Below are positions 1 through 6,183 of a stretch of DNA of 28,563 nt, in pieces. A model generated the notes under the pieces. It was not told the DNA's origin and searched no databases. It worked only from the letters and a program-made list of their open reading frames with translations. How positions within the stretch are numbered: position 1 is the first letter of the stretch; each line of letters starts with the position of its first letter. Source of the stretch: MWCR01 sp041665165 (lineage in GTDB: Bacteria; Patescibacteriota; Patescibacteriia; 2-12-FULL-60-25); the NCBI GenBank assembly GCA_041665165.1, contig JBAYJJ010000014.1, forward strand, positions 1 through 28,563, read 5' to 3'. The translations under genes and the position numbers were made by a program.

Positions 1-900
1 CAAATTGGGACTAGAACGGTTGATCTGATTGTAGGTGGGCCACCATGTCAAGGTTTTAGCCTATTGGGTAAACAAAAAAAAGATGATCCGCGCAATCAGA
101 TGTGGCGAGAGTATATGCGCTTTGTTGCATTTTTTAAGCCGAAGATGTTCTTGATGGAAAATGTCCCTCAAATTTTAACGAGCAATGAATTTTCCAGTAT
201 AAAAAAAATGGCGAAGGAATTAGGGTATGAATTAAGGGAAAAAGTTTTGCATGCAGTTGAATACGGAGTCCCTCAAAAAAGAAAAAGAGCGATTATTTTG
301 GGGAGCAGAATAGGCAAACCAAAACACCCCGAACCGACTCACGCCAATCCCAACGCGTTTAATTTATTTAACGGACACTTAAAATCTTGGGCAACAGTCA
401 AAGATGCAATAAGCGACTTATCTTTGGAGCCAACGGGAAAAGATTGGCATATCGGAAGAAATCCAACACCCGTTTCTCTAAAACGCTACAAGTCGATTCC
501 ACCCGGTGGCAATCGTTTTGACCTGCCCATAGCACTAACTCCTGACTGTTGGAAGAGAAAAAAAACTGGTTCGACTGATGTCTTTGGTCGGCTGAAATGG
601 GATGCACCGTCTTTGACGATTCGCACCGAATTTTTCAAACCAGAAAAGGGATGTTATTTACATCCACAAGCACACAGGCCAATTACCATCAGAGAAGCTG
701 CACGACTTCAAACTTTCCCCGACCAGTATGTTTTTATTGGTTCAAATGTTCAGGTTGCGAAACAAATCGGTAATGCGGTTCCGTGCCAGCTCGCATATGC
801 TGTCGGGAAAGAGTTATTCCAACTCCTTAATCCCTCTGCGTATTGTGTCCAAAATGAGACTGTTGATTGTCTCGCCGCGCTGCAAAGCCAACTTGCTTAG
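1..900 (+). CDS. DNA (cytosine-5) methyltransferase, 5' end outside window
   Basis: C5-cytosine DNA methyltransferase of a restriction-modification system; it transfers a methyl group from SAM to a cytosine in the target site. The frame is open from base 1, so the start and motif I lie upstream. Visible conserved motifs in order: PCQGFS (motif IV, catalytic Cys, encoded near 43-60), ENVP (motif VI), QKRKRA (motif VIII, QxRxR), a target-recognition region, REAARLQTFPD (motif IX) and KQIGNAVP (motif X). The last 87 bases overlap the 3' end of the convergent HNH nuclease gene; the residues after motif X are probably a non-critical tail. The region is AT-richer than the rest of the window, consistent with a transferred island. 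The recognition sequence cannot be read from the protein. Confidence 0.95.
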   Translation, partial: QIGTRTVDLIVGGPPCQGFSLLGKQKKDDPRNQMWREYMRFVAFFKPKMFLMENVPQILTSNEFSSIKKMAKELGYELREKVLHAVEYGVPQKRKRAIILGSRIGKPKHPEPTHANPNAFNLFNGHLKSWATVKDAISDLSLEPTGKDWHIGRNPTPVSLKRYKSIPPGGNRFDLPIALTPDCWKRKKTGSTDVFGRLKWDAPSLTIRTEFFKPEKGCYLHPQAHRPITIREAARLQTFPDQYVFIGSNVQVAKQIGNAVPCQLAYAVGKELFQLLNPSAYCVQNETVDCLAALQSQLA

Positions 901-1428
901 TTTTTCTCTGATGTCGTCAGGAAGATTGAGGGAAATTATTCGATTTTTAATTGTCTCTGGGTAATCTAGAAGGGATTTTTTTCCAGCATTACAATGGCTG
1001 CACAAAGTCCAAAGATTTTCTTCAATAGTTTTTCCGCCTTGTTTTAGAGGGGTAATATGATCCACTTCAAGCTTGACTGATTCGCCATCAGGATAGCCAT
1101 TGTTCACTCCATGTCCGCATAGTTGGCAAGTGTATCGATCTCTTTCCAAAATCTTCTGCCTTAATTTGAAATTTATATAAACATCAGCGTTTTTTGAGGT
1201 TTTATCAGTTGAACGCAAAATATATCCAGTTGGGCTCGCGCTATAAACAATATCCCAGCCTTCGGCTCGTAATTCTCTAACCCGGCGCGCGTAATTATGT
1301 TGTCCTGAAATCTTCATTAATTTTTCGTTAGAAACAACGTTGCCAATGTCAGCATAAAGGGCGCCGAGAAGTTTTTGCCAAACTACCCCTTTATTTGTTC
1401 TTGGGTAGTTTTTTACTTTTTTAACCAT
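814..1428 (-). CDS. HNH endonuclease, probable restriction enzyme
   Basis: 204-aa nuclease, probably the cleaving partner of the adjacent methyltransferase. The HNH/zinc module covers about residues 95-150: paired cysteines C101-x2-C104 and C143-x2-C146, the DH pair at 123-124 and N139. Residues 10-75 look like a winged-helix-type DNA-binding region, as seen in front of HNH domains in several restriction enzymes. The last 35 residues (from LPDDIREKL) have the pattern of a ribbon-helix-helix DNA-binding unit, an unusual addition. The ATG is one base downstream of the stop of the XRE gene, so the two are probably translationally coupled. It converges on and overlaps the methyltransferase by 87 bp. 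Assignment as the restriction enzyme is by context; a solitary HNH protein is the alternative. Confidence 0.85.
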   Translation of the reverse strand: MVKKVKNYPRTNKGVVWQKLLGALYADIGNVVSNEKLMKISGQHNYARRVRELRAEGWDIVYSASPTGYILRSTDKTSKNADVYINFKLRQKILERDRYTCQLCGHGVNNGYPDGESVKLEVDHITPLKQGGKTIEENLWTLCSHCNAGKKSLLDYPETIKNRIISLNLPDDIREKLSKLALQRGETINSLILDTIRRGIKELE

Positions 1429-1429
1429 A

Positions 1430-1651
1430 CTATTTTATGAAGAAAGAAACATCTTGTTTATAGATGCTCGCGAATTTTTTGATTTCTGCAACGTCGAGAC
1501 GCCTCTCGCCTGATTCAATCTTTGAGATGTAAGACTGCGGCTTGCCTAGCTTATTTGCGACTTCCTGCTGGGCTAGTCCAGCTTTAACACGGGCGCTTTT
1601 TAAGCGGTTAATGATTTCTTTGTATTCTTTTGAGTAAACCGACTTGCTCAT
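1430..1651 (-). CDS. XRE-family HTH regulator, likely restriction-modification controller (C) protein
   Basis: 73-aa helix-turn-helix protein. A Cro/CI-type HTH spans about residues 15-68, with the typical Q-x-x-x-A and S-x-x-S/Y-I-S-x-I-E-S/G-G pattern (QQEVANKLGKPQSYISKIES) followed by ERRLDVAEI. Size, position in front of the nuclease gene and a palindromic upstream site match C proteins, which delay restriction enzyme expression until methylation is established. It is the first gene of a two-gene unit with the HNH nuclease, with one base between stop and start. The ATG at 1651 fits the family N-terminus. Confidence 0.9.
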   Translation of the reverse strand: MSKSVYSKEYKEIINRLKSARVKAGLAQQEVANKLGKPQSYISKIESGERRLDVAEIKKFASIYKQDVSFFIK

Positions 1652-1667
1652 AGGTTTCTATTATGAT

Positions 1668-1702
1668 ATATCCTATAATAGTATAATCCCAAAATAGGAT
1701 AT
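1668..1702. promoter_or_regulatory. Inverted-repeat operator at the XRE/HNH promoter
   Basis: Perfect 9-bp inverted repeat ATATCCTAT (1668-1676) / ATAGGATAT (1694-1702) with a 17-bp spacer. Read on the minus strand, -10-like hexamers (TATACT or TATTAT, 1675-1685) sit between the arms, so a bound dimer would cover the promoter. This is the arrangement expected of an autoregulating C-protein operator. Binding is inferred from position and symmetry. Confidence 0.55.
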
Positions 1703-1716
1703 AACTCACGCTTAAA

Positions 1717-1750
1717 ACGCAAACGCAAAACGCTCCGTTTTGCAGAGCGT
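1717..1750 (-). terminator. Terminator of tRNA-Leu
   Basis: On the minus strand just after the tRNA: stem ACGCTC/GAGCGT (arms 1745-1750 and 1730-1735) with a 9-nt loop, followed by a T-rich run interrupted by GC. Confidence 0.65.
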
Positions 1751-1755
1751 CTTGC

Positions 1756-1842
1756 TGGTGCTCGGAAGAGGACTTGAACCTCCAAGGGCTTGCGCCCGCT
1801 AGCACCTCAAGCTAGTGCGTATACCAGTTCCGCCATCCGAGC
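1756..1842 (-). tRNA. tRNA-Leu(GAG)
   Basis: Class II tRNA. Acceptor GCTCGGA pairs TCCGAGC; anticodon stem CTAGC/GCTAG encloses loop TTGAGGT with anticodon GAG; long variable arm CGGGCGCAAGCCC; T arm GGAGG TTCAAGT CCTCT. The 3' CCA is encoded (1756-1758). Divergent from tRNA-Val. Confidence 0.95.
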
Positions 1843-1851
1843 CTGAGCGGA

Positions 1852-1902
1852 AAGATACCAAAAGGCACGACTCTTGGCAAGAACAGCGGGTTAAGTTAAT
1901 AT
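1852..1902. promoter_or_regulatory. Divergent tRNA promoters with overlapping -35 boxes
   Basis: Plus strand, toward tRNA-Val: TTGGCA (1874-1879), 17-nt spacer, TAATAT (1897-1902). Minus strand, toward tRNA-Leu: TTGCCA (1875-1880), 17-nt spacer, TATCTT (1852-1857) preceded by TGG. The two -35 boxes share the same TTGGCAA heptamer. Confidence 0.75.
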
Positions 1903-1945
1903 AAGCGCGCAATGGAGTATAGCGCTGACGCGCACTCCACGCCGT

Positions 1946-2022
1946 GGACGCCTAGCTCAGCTGGTTAGAGCATCTCATTTACACTGAGAGGGTCGGGGGT
2001 TCGAGTCCCTCGGCGTCCACCA
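1946..2022 (+). tRNA. tRNA-Val(TAC)
   Basis: Full cloverleaf: acceptor GGACGCC/GGCGTCC, D arm GCTC/GAGC, anticodon stem TCTCA/TGAGA with loop TTTACAC (anticodon TAC), T arm GGGGG TTCGAGT CCCTC. The 3' CCA is encoded (2020-2022). Confidence 0.96.
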
Positions 2023-2027
2023 CGTAG

Positions 2028-2048
2028 AAACGCCCTAAAGGCGTTTTT
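2028..2048 (+). terminator. Terminator of tRNA-Val
   Basis: Perfect 7-bp stem AAACGCC/GGCGTTT with loop CTAAA, T-tract formed by the end of the stem and 2047-2048. Confidence 0.75.
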
Positions 2049-2056
2049 GCGTTTCA

Positions 2057-2065
2057 TGGTATAAT
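2057..2065 (+). promoter_or_regulatory. Extended -10 promoter, leaderless type
   Basis: TGGTATAAT, with the hexamer ending 9 nt before the ATG at 2075. No -35 is visible because the upstream DNA is the tRNA terminator. The transcript would start at or a few bases before the ATG. Confidence 0.65.
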
Positions 2066-2074
2066 TCTGCTGTT

Positions 2075-2902
2075 ATGTCACTTAAAATCATTGCCTTGGG
2101 CACTGGCGTGTGCGTGAACGGCTGTACGCCTGGCCCTTTCCGCGCGCCCCCGGGTTTTCTGGTTGATTACAATGGCAATCTGCTTTTGATCGAAGCGAGC
2201 GAAGGCATCCGCATGCGCATTGAGCAGGCTGGCTATGATTACGGGAATGTGGCGCACTTGGTCATCTCTCACGCGCACCCAGACCACGCGGCTTTGCCCC
2301 AATTCATGCAAGCCAAGCTGTGTAGGGCTTTATGGTGCGGCCCAGGCCCAGGGGTCTCGGATTTGACTATCTACATGCACGAGGCACTGATTGAGGGCTT
2401 TAAGCAGGTGTGGGCCTGGCATCAGCCTGAGAATGCTGGAAAATTTAATGCATTCCCGGAAAAGTTTAAATGCGAATTAGAATCAATCCGCGGAGGTTGG
2501 GAAAAAGAAATATTTCCAGGTCTGAAGATCAAGGCATTTGGCGTGTACCACGGTTTTGGCCAGCATCCGTCTTTGGGCTATAGGCTTGAAAGCAAAGAAG
2601 GCGTAATTACTTATCTTGGGGACGCAGGCCTGACAGATTCGTTGTTTGCTCAGGCTGAAAAAGCTGATTTGCTTATTGCAGATTGCGCAGCTCGTGTTGG
2701 GCAGGAATATACTGGCGGTTATGGGCATATGGGGCCAAAGCAAGGCGGGGATTTGGCTTATCGCGGCCAAGTCAAAGAGCTGTGGCTTACGCATTACGAA
2801 GGTTTTGATACGCCTCAGGCCATGGAAGCTGATTGCCGCAAGTCTGGCTTTTCAGGCAAGCTCAAGGTCGCGACTGATGGAATAGTGTGGGAGGCAAAGT
2901 GA
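2075..2902 (+). CDS. Metallo-beta-lactamase-fold hydrolase (RNase Z/arylsulfatase-like)
   Basis: 275-aa MBL-fold protein. The metal-binding HxHxDH is at residues 66-71 (HAHPDH). Further ligands are likely H159/H164 (YHGFGQH), D193 in YLGDAG and the late H in LTHYEG. The fold order (N-terminal strand IIALGTG, metal loop, second half with THYEG) resembles the RNase Z/ElaC and phosphonate PhnP-type branch. No RNase Z exosite arm is obvious, so the substrate is unknown. No signal peptide; probably cytoplasmic. It is preceded by an extended -10 box 9 nt before the ATG, with no Shine-Dalgarno. Confidence 0.85.
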   Translation: MSLKIIALGTGVCVNGCTPGPFRAPPGFLVDYNGNLLLIEASEGIRMRIEQAGYDYGNVAHLVISHAHPDHAALPQFMQAKLCRALWCGPGPGVSDLTIYMHEALIEGFKQVWAWHQPENAGKFNAFPEKFKCELESIRGGWEKEIFPGLKIKAFGVYHGFGQHPSLGYRLESKEGVITYLGDAGLTDSLFAQAEKADLLIADCAARVGQEYTGGYGHMGPKQGGDLAYRGQVKELWLTHYEGFDTPQAMEADCRKSGFSGKLKVATDGIVWEAK

Positions 2903-2907
2903 TAGCG

Positions 2908-2916
2908 TGATATAAT
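2908..2916 (+). promoter_or_regulatory. Extended -10 promoter, leaderless type
   Basis: TGATATAAT; the hexamer ends 6 nt before the ATG at 2923, so transcription should begin at the start codon. Confidence 0.65.
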
Positions 2917-2922
2917 TCGTTT

Positions 2923-3177
2923 ATGATCACAAGAATAATCATCGGCCTGTTGATTGTGGCAGTCGGTGCCGTCATAGTCATCAAGACCAGCAAATTCCAG
3001 GATATTTTCGGATCAATCGCCTGGGCTGATAGGAATTTGGGCAGCTCTAATTTCGCATACAAACTGATCGGCCTATTGATCTGCTTCATCGGATTCATGG
3101 TGGCCACGAATTTGTGGGATGCATTCTTAACGGCAACGATCGGTTCTTTGTTCGGTTTAAACAGGCCTCAAGTCTAA
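2923..3177 (+). CDS. Small two-TM membrane protein of unknown function
   Basis: 84-aa protein with two hydrophobic segments, about residues 3-22 (IIIGLLIVAVGAVIVI) and 47-66 (LIGLLICFIGFMVATN), joined by a polar loop. No catalytic motif recognised. It has its own extended -10 promoter and is followed after one base by the methyltransferase gene, so the two are probably co-transcribed. Confidence 0.75.
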   Translation: MITRIIIGLLIVAVGAVIVIKTSKFQDIFGSIAWADRNLGSSNFAYKLIGLLICFIGFMVATNLWDAFLTATIGSLFGLNRPQV

Positions 3178-3178
3178 T

Positions 3179-3760
3179 ATGCATGGATTTGTATTGAAGA
3201 GCGGTACAGAACTGATCAATCCTTTCAAGCTTTTGGAAAGGGTCGGCATCAGGAACGGCTGGCACGTGGCGGACTTGGGTTGCGGGTCCATTGGCCATTT
3301 TGTTTTACCGGCCGCGCAAATGGTTGGGCCAGATGGCGTTGTCTATGCCCTGGATATCCAGCGCGATGTTTTGGAGCACATTGAGAAGATCACTAAGCGC
3401 GAACAGATCTATAACATCAGAACCGTGTGGGCTGACATGGATGTGTTTGGCTCAGCGCGCATCCCGGACGGGGACTTGGATTTGTGTTTGCTGGTCAATA
3501 ATTTATACCTATCTCAAAATAAACCCGCCTTGCTGCGCGAGATTGCGCGTTTGACCAAGCCTGGCGGCCGCATCGTGGTCGTGGAATGGAAGGCAGAAGC
3601 CACGGTCATCGGCCCGCCGACGGACCACAGGCTTACTTTGGAGCAGGCTAAATCCTTGTGTCAGACCCCGCTCATGGAGTTCATGGACGAAATCGAGGTT
3701 GGCCACTCGCATTATGGCTTGCTGTACGAAAGGACGGATGTGTTGGTCGATCAGGCATGA
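3179..3760 (+). CDS. Class I SAM-dependent methyltransferase
   Basis: 193-aa Rossmann methyltransferase. Motif I is VADLGCGSIGHF (residues 31-42), followed by the acidic end of strand 2 in VVYALDIQ (D at about 59) and a DLCLLVNNLYL strand 4; a post-motif GGRIVVVEW is present. The pattern resembles UbiE/Erg5-like small methyltransferases. Substrate unknown. It starts one base after the stop of the upstream small membrane protein. Ends with TGA. Confidence 0.88.
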   Translation: MHGFVLKSGTELINPFKLLERVGIRNGWHVADLGCGSIGHFVLPAAQMVGPDGVVYALDIQRDVLEHIEKITKREQIYNIRTVWADMDVFGSARIPDGDLDLCLLVNNLYLSQNKPALLREIARLTKPGGRIVVVEWKAEATVIGPPTDHRLTLEQAKSLCQTPLMEFMDEIEVGHSHYGLLYERTDVLVDQA

Positions 3761-3816
3761 TAGCCTTGACTCAAGCTTTGATTTTTGCTCGCTATTAGTG
3801 CAATCTATTGTTCAAT

Positions 3817-4224
3817 ATGTTCAATCTTCTCAGTCCAACCTTTTGGTTCCAGACTCAGCCGCCGCCGTTTTTATACTGGTCAGGCCTTATCATGCTGATC
3901 ATATTTTCGGCCATGGTCATCTTGGGCATTGTGGCCAAGGTGTATGGAGTCAAAGCTGGGCTGGATAAGTTGGTGCGCCGTGCAGTTGAACGAGCCAGCA
4001 CATTATTGCTGTGCATGGGCCTGGTAGGATTGCTCATGTATTTTGTATCCTATGAACGAGTCCCGGTCTTGAGCATGCGCGCTTTGTATATTGTTTGGCT
4101 GGTTGGCCTAGGCCTCTGGATTTGGAGTATTTACAAATACGTTAAAGTTGAGATTCCGAGCAAAAGGCAAATGGCCGCTGAACGTGAAAAGCTGGGCAAG
4201 TGGCTGCCTAAAGCCAACAAATAA
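3817..4224 (+). CDS. Polytopic membrane protein of unknown function
   Basis: 135 aa with three predicted membrane spans (about residues 20-40, 61-80 and 91-110) and a basic C-terminal tail (KRQMAAEREKLGKW). The ATG at 3817 is preferred; an in-frame TTG lies 9 nt upstream. It precedes the YraN-family gene by one base, so the two probably form an operon. No function can be assigned. Confidence 0.75.
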   Translation: MFNLLSPTFWFQTQPPPFLYWSGLIMLIIFSAMVILGIVAKVYGVKAGLDKLVRRAVERASTLLLCMGLVGLLMYFVSYERVPVLSMRALYIVWLVGLGLWIWSIYKYVKVEIPSKRQMAAEREKLGKWLPKANK

Positions 4225-4225
4225 A

Positions 4226-4579
4226 ATGGAGGCCAGGAAGATCTTGGGCAAAAACGGCGAGGATATTGCCGTTTTGTTTTTTAAGGAAAAAGGCTATGAA
4301 ATCATTGAGCGCAACTGGCATTGCAGGGGCGGGGAGATAGATTTGATTGCGCGCAAAGGCAATGAAATGCGCTTTGTGGAAGTAAAGACGCGCTCTAACA
4401 TAGTCTTCGGTTATCCTGAAGAATCAATCACGCGCGCCAAGGCGCAGAAGATGATGTTTGCCATGCAAGAATATCTGCATGAAAAACAAATCAAGACTTA
4501 CGCGCATCTGGATGTTTTTGTCGTCTTGATAACCAACACTGAATTCGAAACCAAATGGTTTCGAGACGCACTTGAATAA
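4226..4579 (+). CDS. YraN/UPF0102-family endonuclease-fold protein
   Basis: 117-aa protein of the UPF0102 family. It shows the PD-(D/E)xK-like core: GEDIAVLFFKEKGYEIIERNWHC region at the N-terminus, then GGEIDLIA (acidic metal ligand) and RFVEVKTRS (E-x-K). Normal family length. The biological role of the family is not settled; a nuclease-related function is inferred from the fold. The ATG at 4226 follows the preceding stop after one base. It converges with queA across a palindromic repeat. Confidence 0.9.
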   Translation: MEARKILGKNGEDIAVLFFKEKGYEIIERNWHCRGGEIDLIARKGNEMRFVEVKTRSNIVFGYPEESITRAKAQKMMFAMQEYLHEKQIKTYAHLDVFVVLITNTEFETKWFRDALE

Positions 4580-4589
4580 ATCCTTGGAT

Positions 4590-4700
4590 TGTCATCTCGA
4601 CTGTAGCGAAGCGGAATGGAGAGATCTCGGAAACTAAAGTGACTCAGTAACATTTGATCTGAGATTTCTCGACTCGCACTTCGTTCCGCTCGAAATGACA
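4590..4700. repeat. 111-bp palindromic element, copy 1 (intergenic)
   Basis: Imperfect inverted repeat with tips TGTCATCTCGA and TCGAAATGACA (one mismatch), lying between convergent yraN-like and queA genes. It has the same length and the same tips as the copy inside queA (5587-5697), and shares an inner AGATCT...CAGTAA...CTTCGACTC-type layout. It probably also acts as a bidirectional terminator. Confidence 0.8.
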
Positions 4701-4707
4701 GGCGTTT

Positions 4708-5913
4708 TTAAGCAATAAACATTGCGTCGCCGAAAGAATAAAATCTGTATTCATTTTTGATTGCTTCTGAGTAAGCTTTGAGTACAAATCGTCTTCCTTG
4801 GTCAGGGACTTGCATTTTACTTTGCGCAAAAGCCGACACCAAGACCAAGAGCGTGGATTCCGGCAAGTGGAAATTCGTGATTAAAGCATCTACAATATGG
4901 AAAGCATCTCCTGATTTCAAAAAAAGGTCGGTAAATCCCGCAAAGGGTTTTAATATCTTATTTTTTGGTTGGGTCTCCCTTCTCAAGGGAGATGTCTCGT
5001 CCGACGAGACAAAAGGATCTAACCTGTACGCTGACTCTAACGTCCTTACGCTAGTTGTACCGACAGCTATCACCCGATGGCCAGACTCCTTGGTCTGTTT
5101 AATAAGGTCGCAAGTCTCTTGTGTCACCTCTATCCACTCTTGGTGCATGACGTGCTGTTCGATTTCTTCGGTCATGATGGGCCTAAAAGTCCCGAGCCCG
5201 ACATGCAAGGTCACGGTCGCGAATTTTATGCCTTGTTTTTTCAGGCTCTCCATTAGCTCTGGCGTAAAGTGGAACCCAGCTGTGGGCGCAGCAGCTGATC
5301 CGAGCTTGTTGGCATAGATAGTCTGATAATATTTTTCATCCTTTGGCGGGTCTTTAACATACGGCGGCGTGGGCACTTGGCCATGCGCTTCGGCGAATTC
5401 AAAGACTTTTTCAATTGGCAAACTAAAATCCAAACGCACAATACCTCCTTCCTGTTTCTCAATCACCTTGGCCGTCACCCCGCCAAAGTCCAAGATGTCA
5501 TCTATTTTTAGTTTGCGCCCGGGTTTGGCAAGAGCAAGCCAGGTATTATTTTCAGGACGCAAGAGAAATATCTCAAACACCCTATCTGTCATCTTGAGCG
5601 GAGTGAGTTCTACGAACGCAGTCGAAAGATCTGGTTTGTTCAGTAATACAGAACGGTCCAGATTCTTCGACTCCGTAGAACTACGCTCAGAATGACAAAG
5701 GGTCGCCCTTAACCTCGCCTTAAAAACTTTAGTGTCATTGACCACGAGCAAGTCGCCAGGGTTGAGGTACTGGCCGATATTGAAAAACTTCTCGTGTTTG
5801 ATCGAGCTGGTTTTGGGGTCCAGGACCAGGAGCCTTGAGCTGTCGCGCGGGCTGGCTGATTCCTGGGCAATGGCGCCTGGAGGCAGGTCATACCAAAAAT
5901 CTTTGGTCAACAT
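4708..5913 (-). CDS. queA: S-adenosylmethionine:tRNA ribosyltransferase-isomerase QueA with two palindromic insertions
   Basis: Transfers the ribosyl moiety of SAM to 7-aminomethyl-deazaguanine in tRNA to form epoxyqueuosine. Family hallmarks: NPGDLLVVNDTKV, PTPPYVKD, AAPTAGFHFTPEL, TLHVGLGTF, IAVGTTSVRTLES, VDALITNFHLPESTLLVLVSAFA and YRFYSFGDAMFI. Length is 401 aa against about 340-355 usual. Residues 73-109 are exactly a 111-bp palindromic element translated in frame, at the loop where other QueA proteins have a short GGK-type turn. A second twin-hairpin element is translated at about residues 300-314. Both sites are surface-loop positions in the family. A promoter TTGCGG-17-TAAACT ends 6 nt before the ATG. 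Confidence 0.95.
   Translation of the reverse strand: MLTKDFWYDLPPGAIAQESASPRDSSRLLVLDPKTSSIKHEKFFNIGQYLNPGDLLVVNDTKVFKARLRATLCHSERSSTESKNLDRSVLLNKPDLSTAFVELTPLKMTDRVFEIFLLRPENNTWLALAKPGRKLKIDDILDFGGVTAKVIEKQEGGIVRLDFSLPIEKVFEFAEAHGQVPTPPYVKDPPKDEKYYQTIYANKLGSAAAPTAGFHFTPELMESLKKQGIKFATVTLHVGLGTFRPIMTEEIEQHVMHQEWIEVTQETCDLIKQTKESGHRVIAVGTTSVRTLESAYRLDPFVSSDETSPLRRETQPKNKILKPFAGFTDLFLKSGDAFHIVDALITNFHLPESTLLVLVSAFAQSKMQVPDQGRRFVLKAYSEAIKNEYRFYSFGDAMFIA
4971..5016. repeat. Twin-hairpin element inside queA
   Basis: Two adjacent perfect palindromes: TCTCCCTT/AAGGGAGA around CTC (4974-4992) and GTCTCGT/ACGAGAC (4994-5010). Translated in frame as a polar loop of QueA, between the TTSVRTLES motif and the region before ITNFHLPES. 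Confidence 0.65.
5587..5697. repeat. 111-bp palindromic element, copy 2 (in frame inside queA)
   Basis: Tips TGTCATCTTGAGCG and CGCTCAGAATGACA. 111 bp is 37 codons, and the element begins and ends on codon boundaries of queA. On the minus strand it reads CHSERSSTESK..., the translation typical of this repeat class. Confidence 0.85.
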
Positions 5914-5919
5914 GGCCGC

Positions 5920-5948
5920 AGTTTAAACTAGAAACTGCCTGCCCGCAA
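5920..5948 (-). promoter_or_regulatory. queA promoter, leaderless type
   Basis: Minus strand: TTGCGG (5943-5948), 17-nt spacer, TAAACT (5920-5925), then 6 nt to the ATG. The -35 lies in the palindromic repeat upstream of queA. Confidence 0.5.
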
Positions 5949-5985
5949 CGCCTCGCAAAGCTCAGCTTGCGTGGCGGGCGGGGAA
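5938..5985. repeat. GC-rich palindromic repeat upstream of queA
   Basis: Nested inverted repeats: CCCGC/GCGGG outer arms (5942-5946 and 5974-5978) and CGCAA/TTGCG (5954-5958 and 5967-5971) around an AAGCTCAGCTT core. REP-like. 5986-6026 shows nothing recognisable. Confidence 0.5.
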
Positions 5986-6026
5986 ACTGGAAAGAGTTAT
6001 TTAAGCCAAAAAAGGGGGCGATTGGC

Positions 6027-6055
6027 TTGACAAAATGGCTAATTTATGCTATCTT
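6027..6055 (+). promoter_or_regulatory. Promoter of the DGR variable protein gene
   Basis: Consensus TTGACA (6027-6032), 17-nt spacer, TATCTT (6050-6055) preceded by TGC. The -35 plus spacer matches the promoter at 27248 at 22 of 23 positions. It gives a 5' leader of about 120 nt. Confidence 0.85.
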
Positions 6056-6130
6056 TCTTTAATTCAGACTACGGTACTGAACCTTATATTTAAGTGCTTT
6101 GTTAGCGAAAAACGGAACGGCAAACCTGGG

Positions 6131-6153
6131 ATCTTCTGCATGGTGCAGAGGAT
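6131..6153 (+). promoter_or_regulatory. 5'-leader hairpin of the variable protein mRNA
   Basis: 10-bp stem (6131-6140 with 6144-6153, one U-G pair) closed by a TGG loop, about 30 nt upstream of the ATG. The paralogous gene has a hairpin of the same length and loop at 27331-27353 with compensatory base-pair changes. Confidence 0.6.
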
Positions 6154-6183
6154 GAGAGGCGAGCCAGAGAATCGAGGAATGTC

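Noticed and set aside
4590..4700. Possible CRISPR or insertion-sequence end
   Set aside because: No spacer-repeat periodicity and no transposase; it is a single palindromic element matched by the copy in queA.
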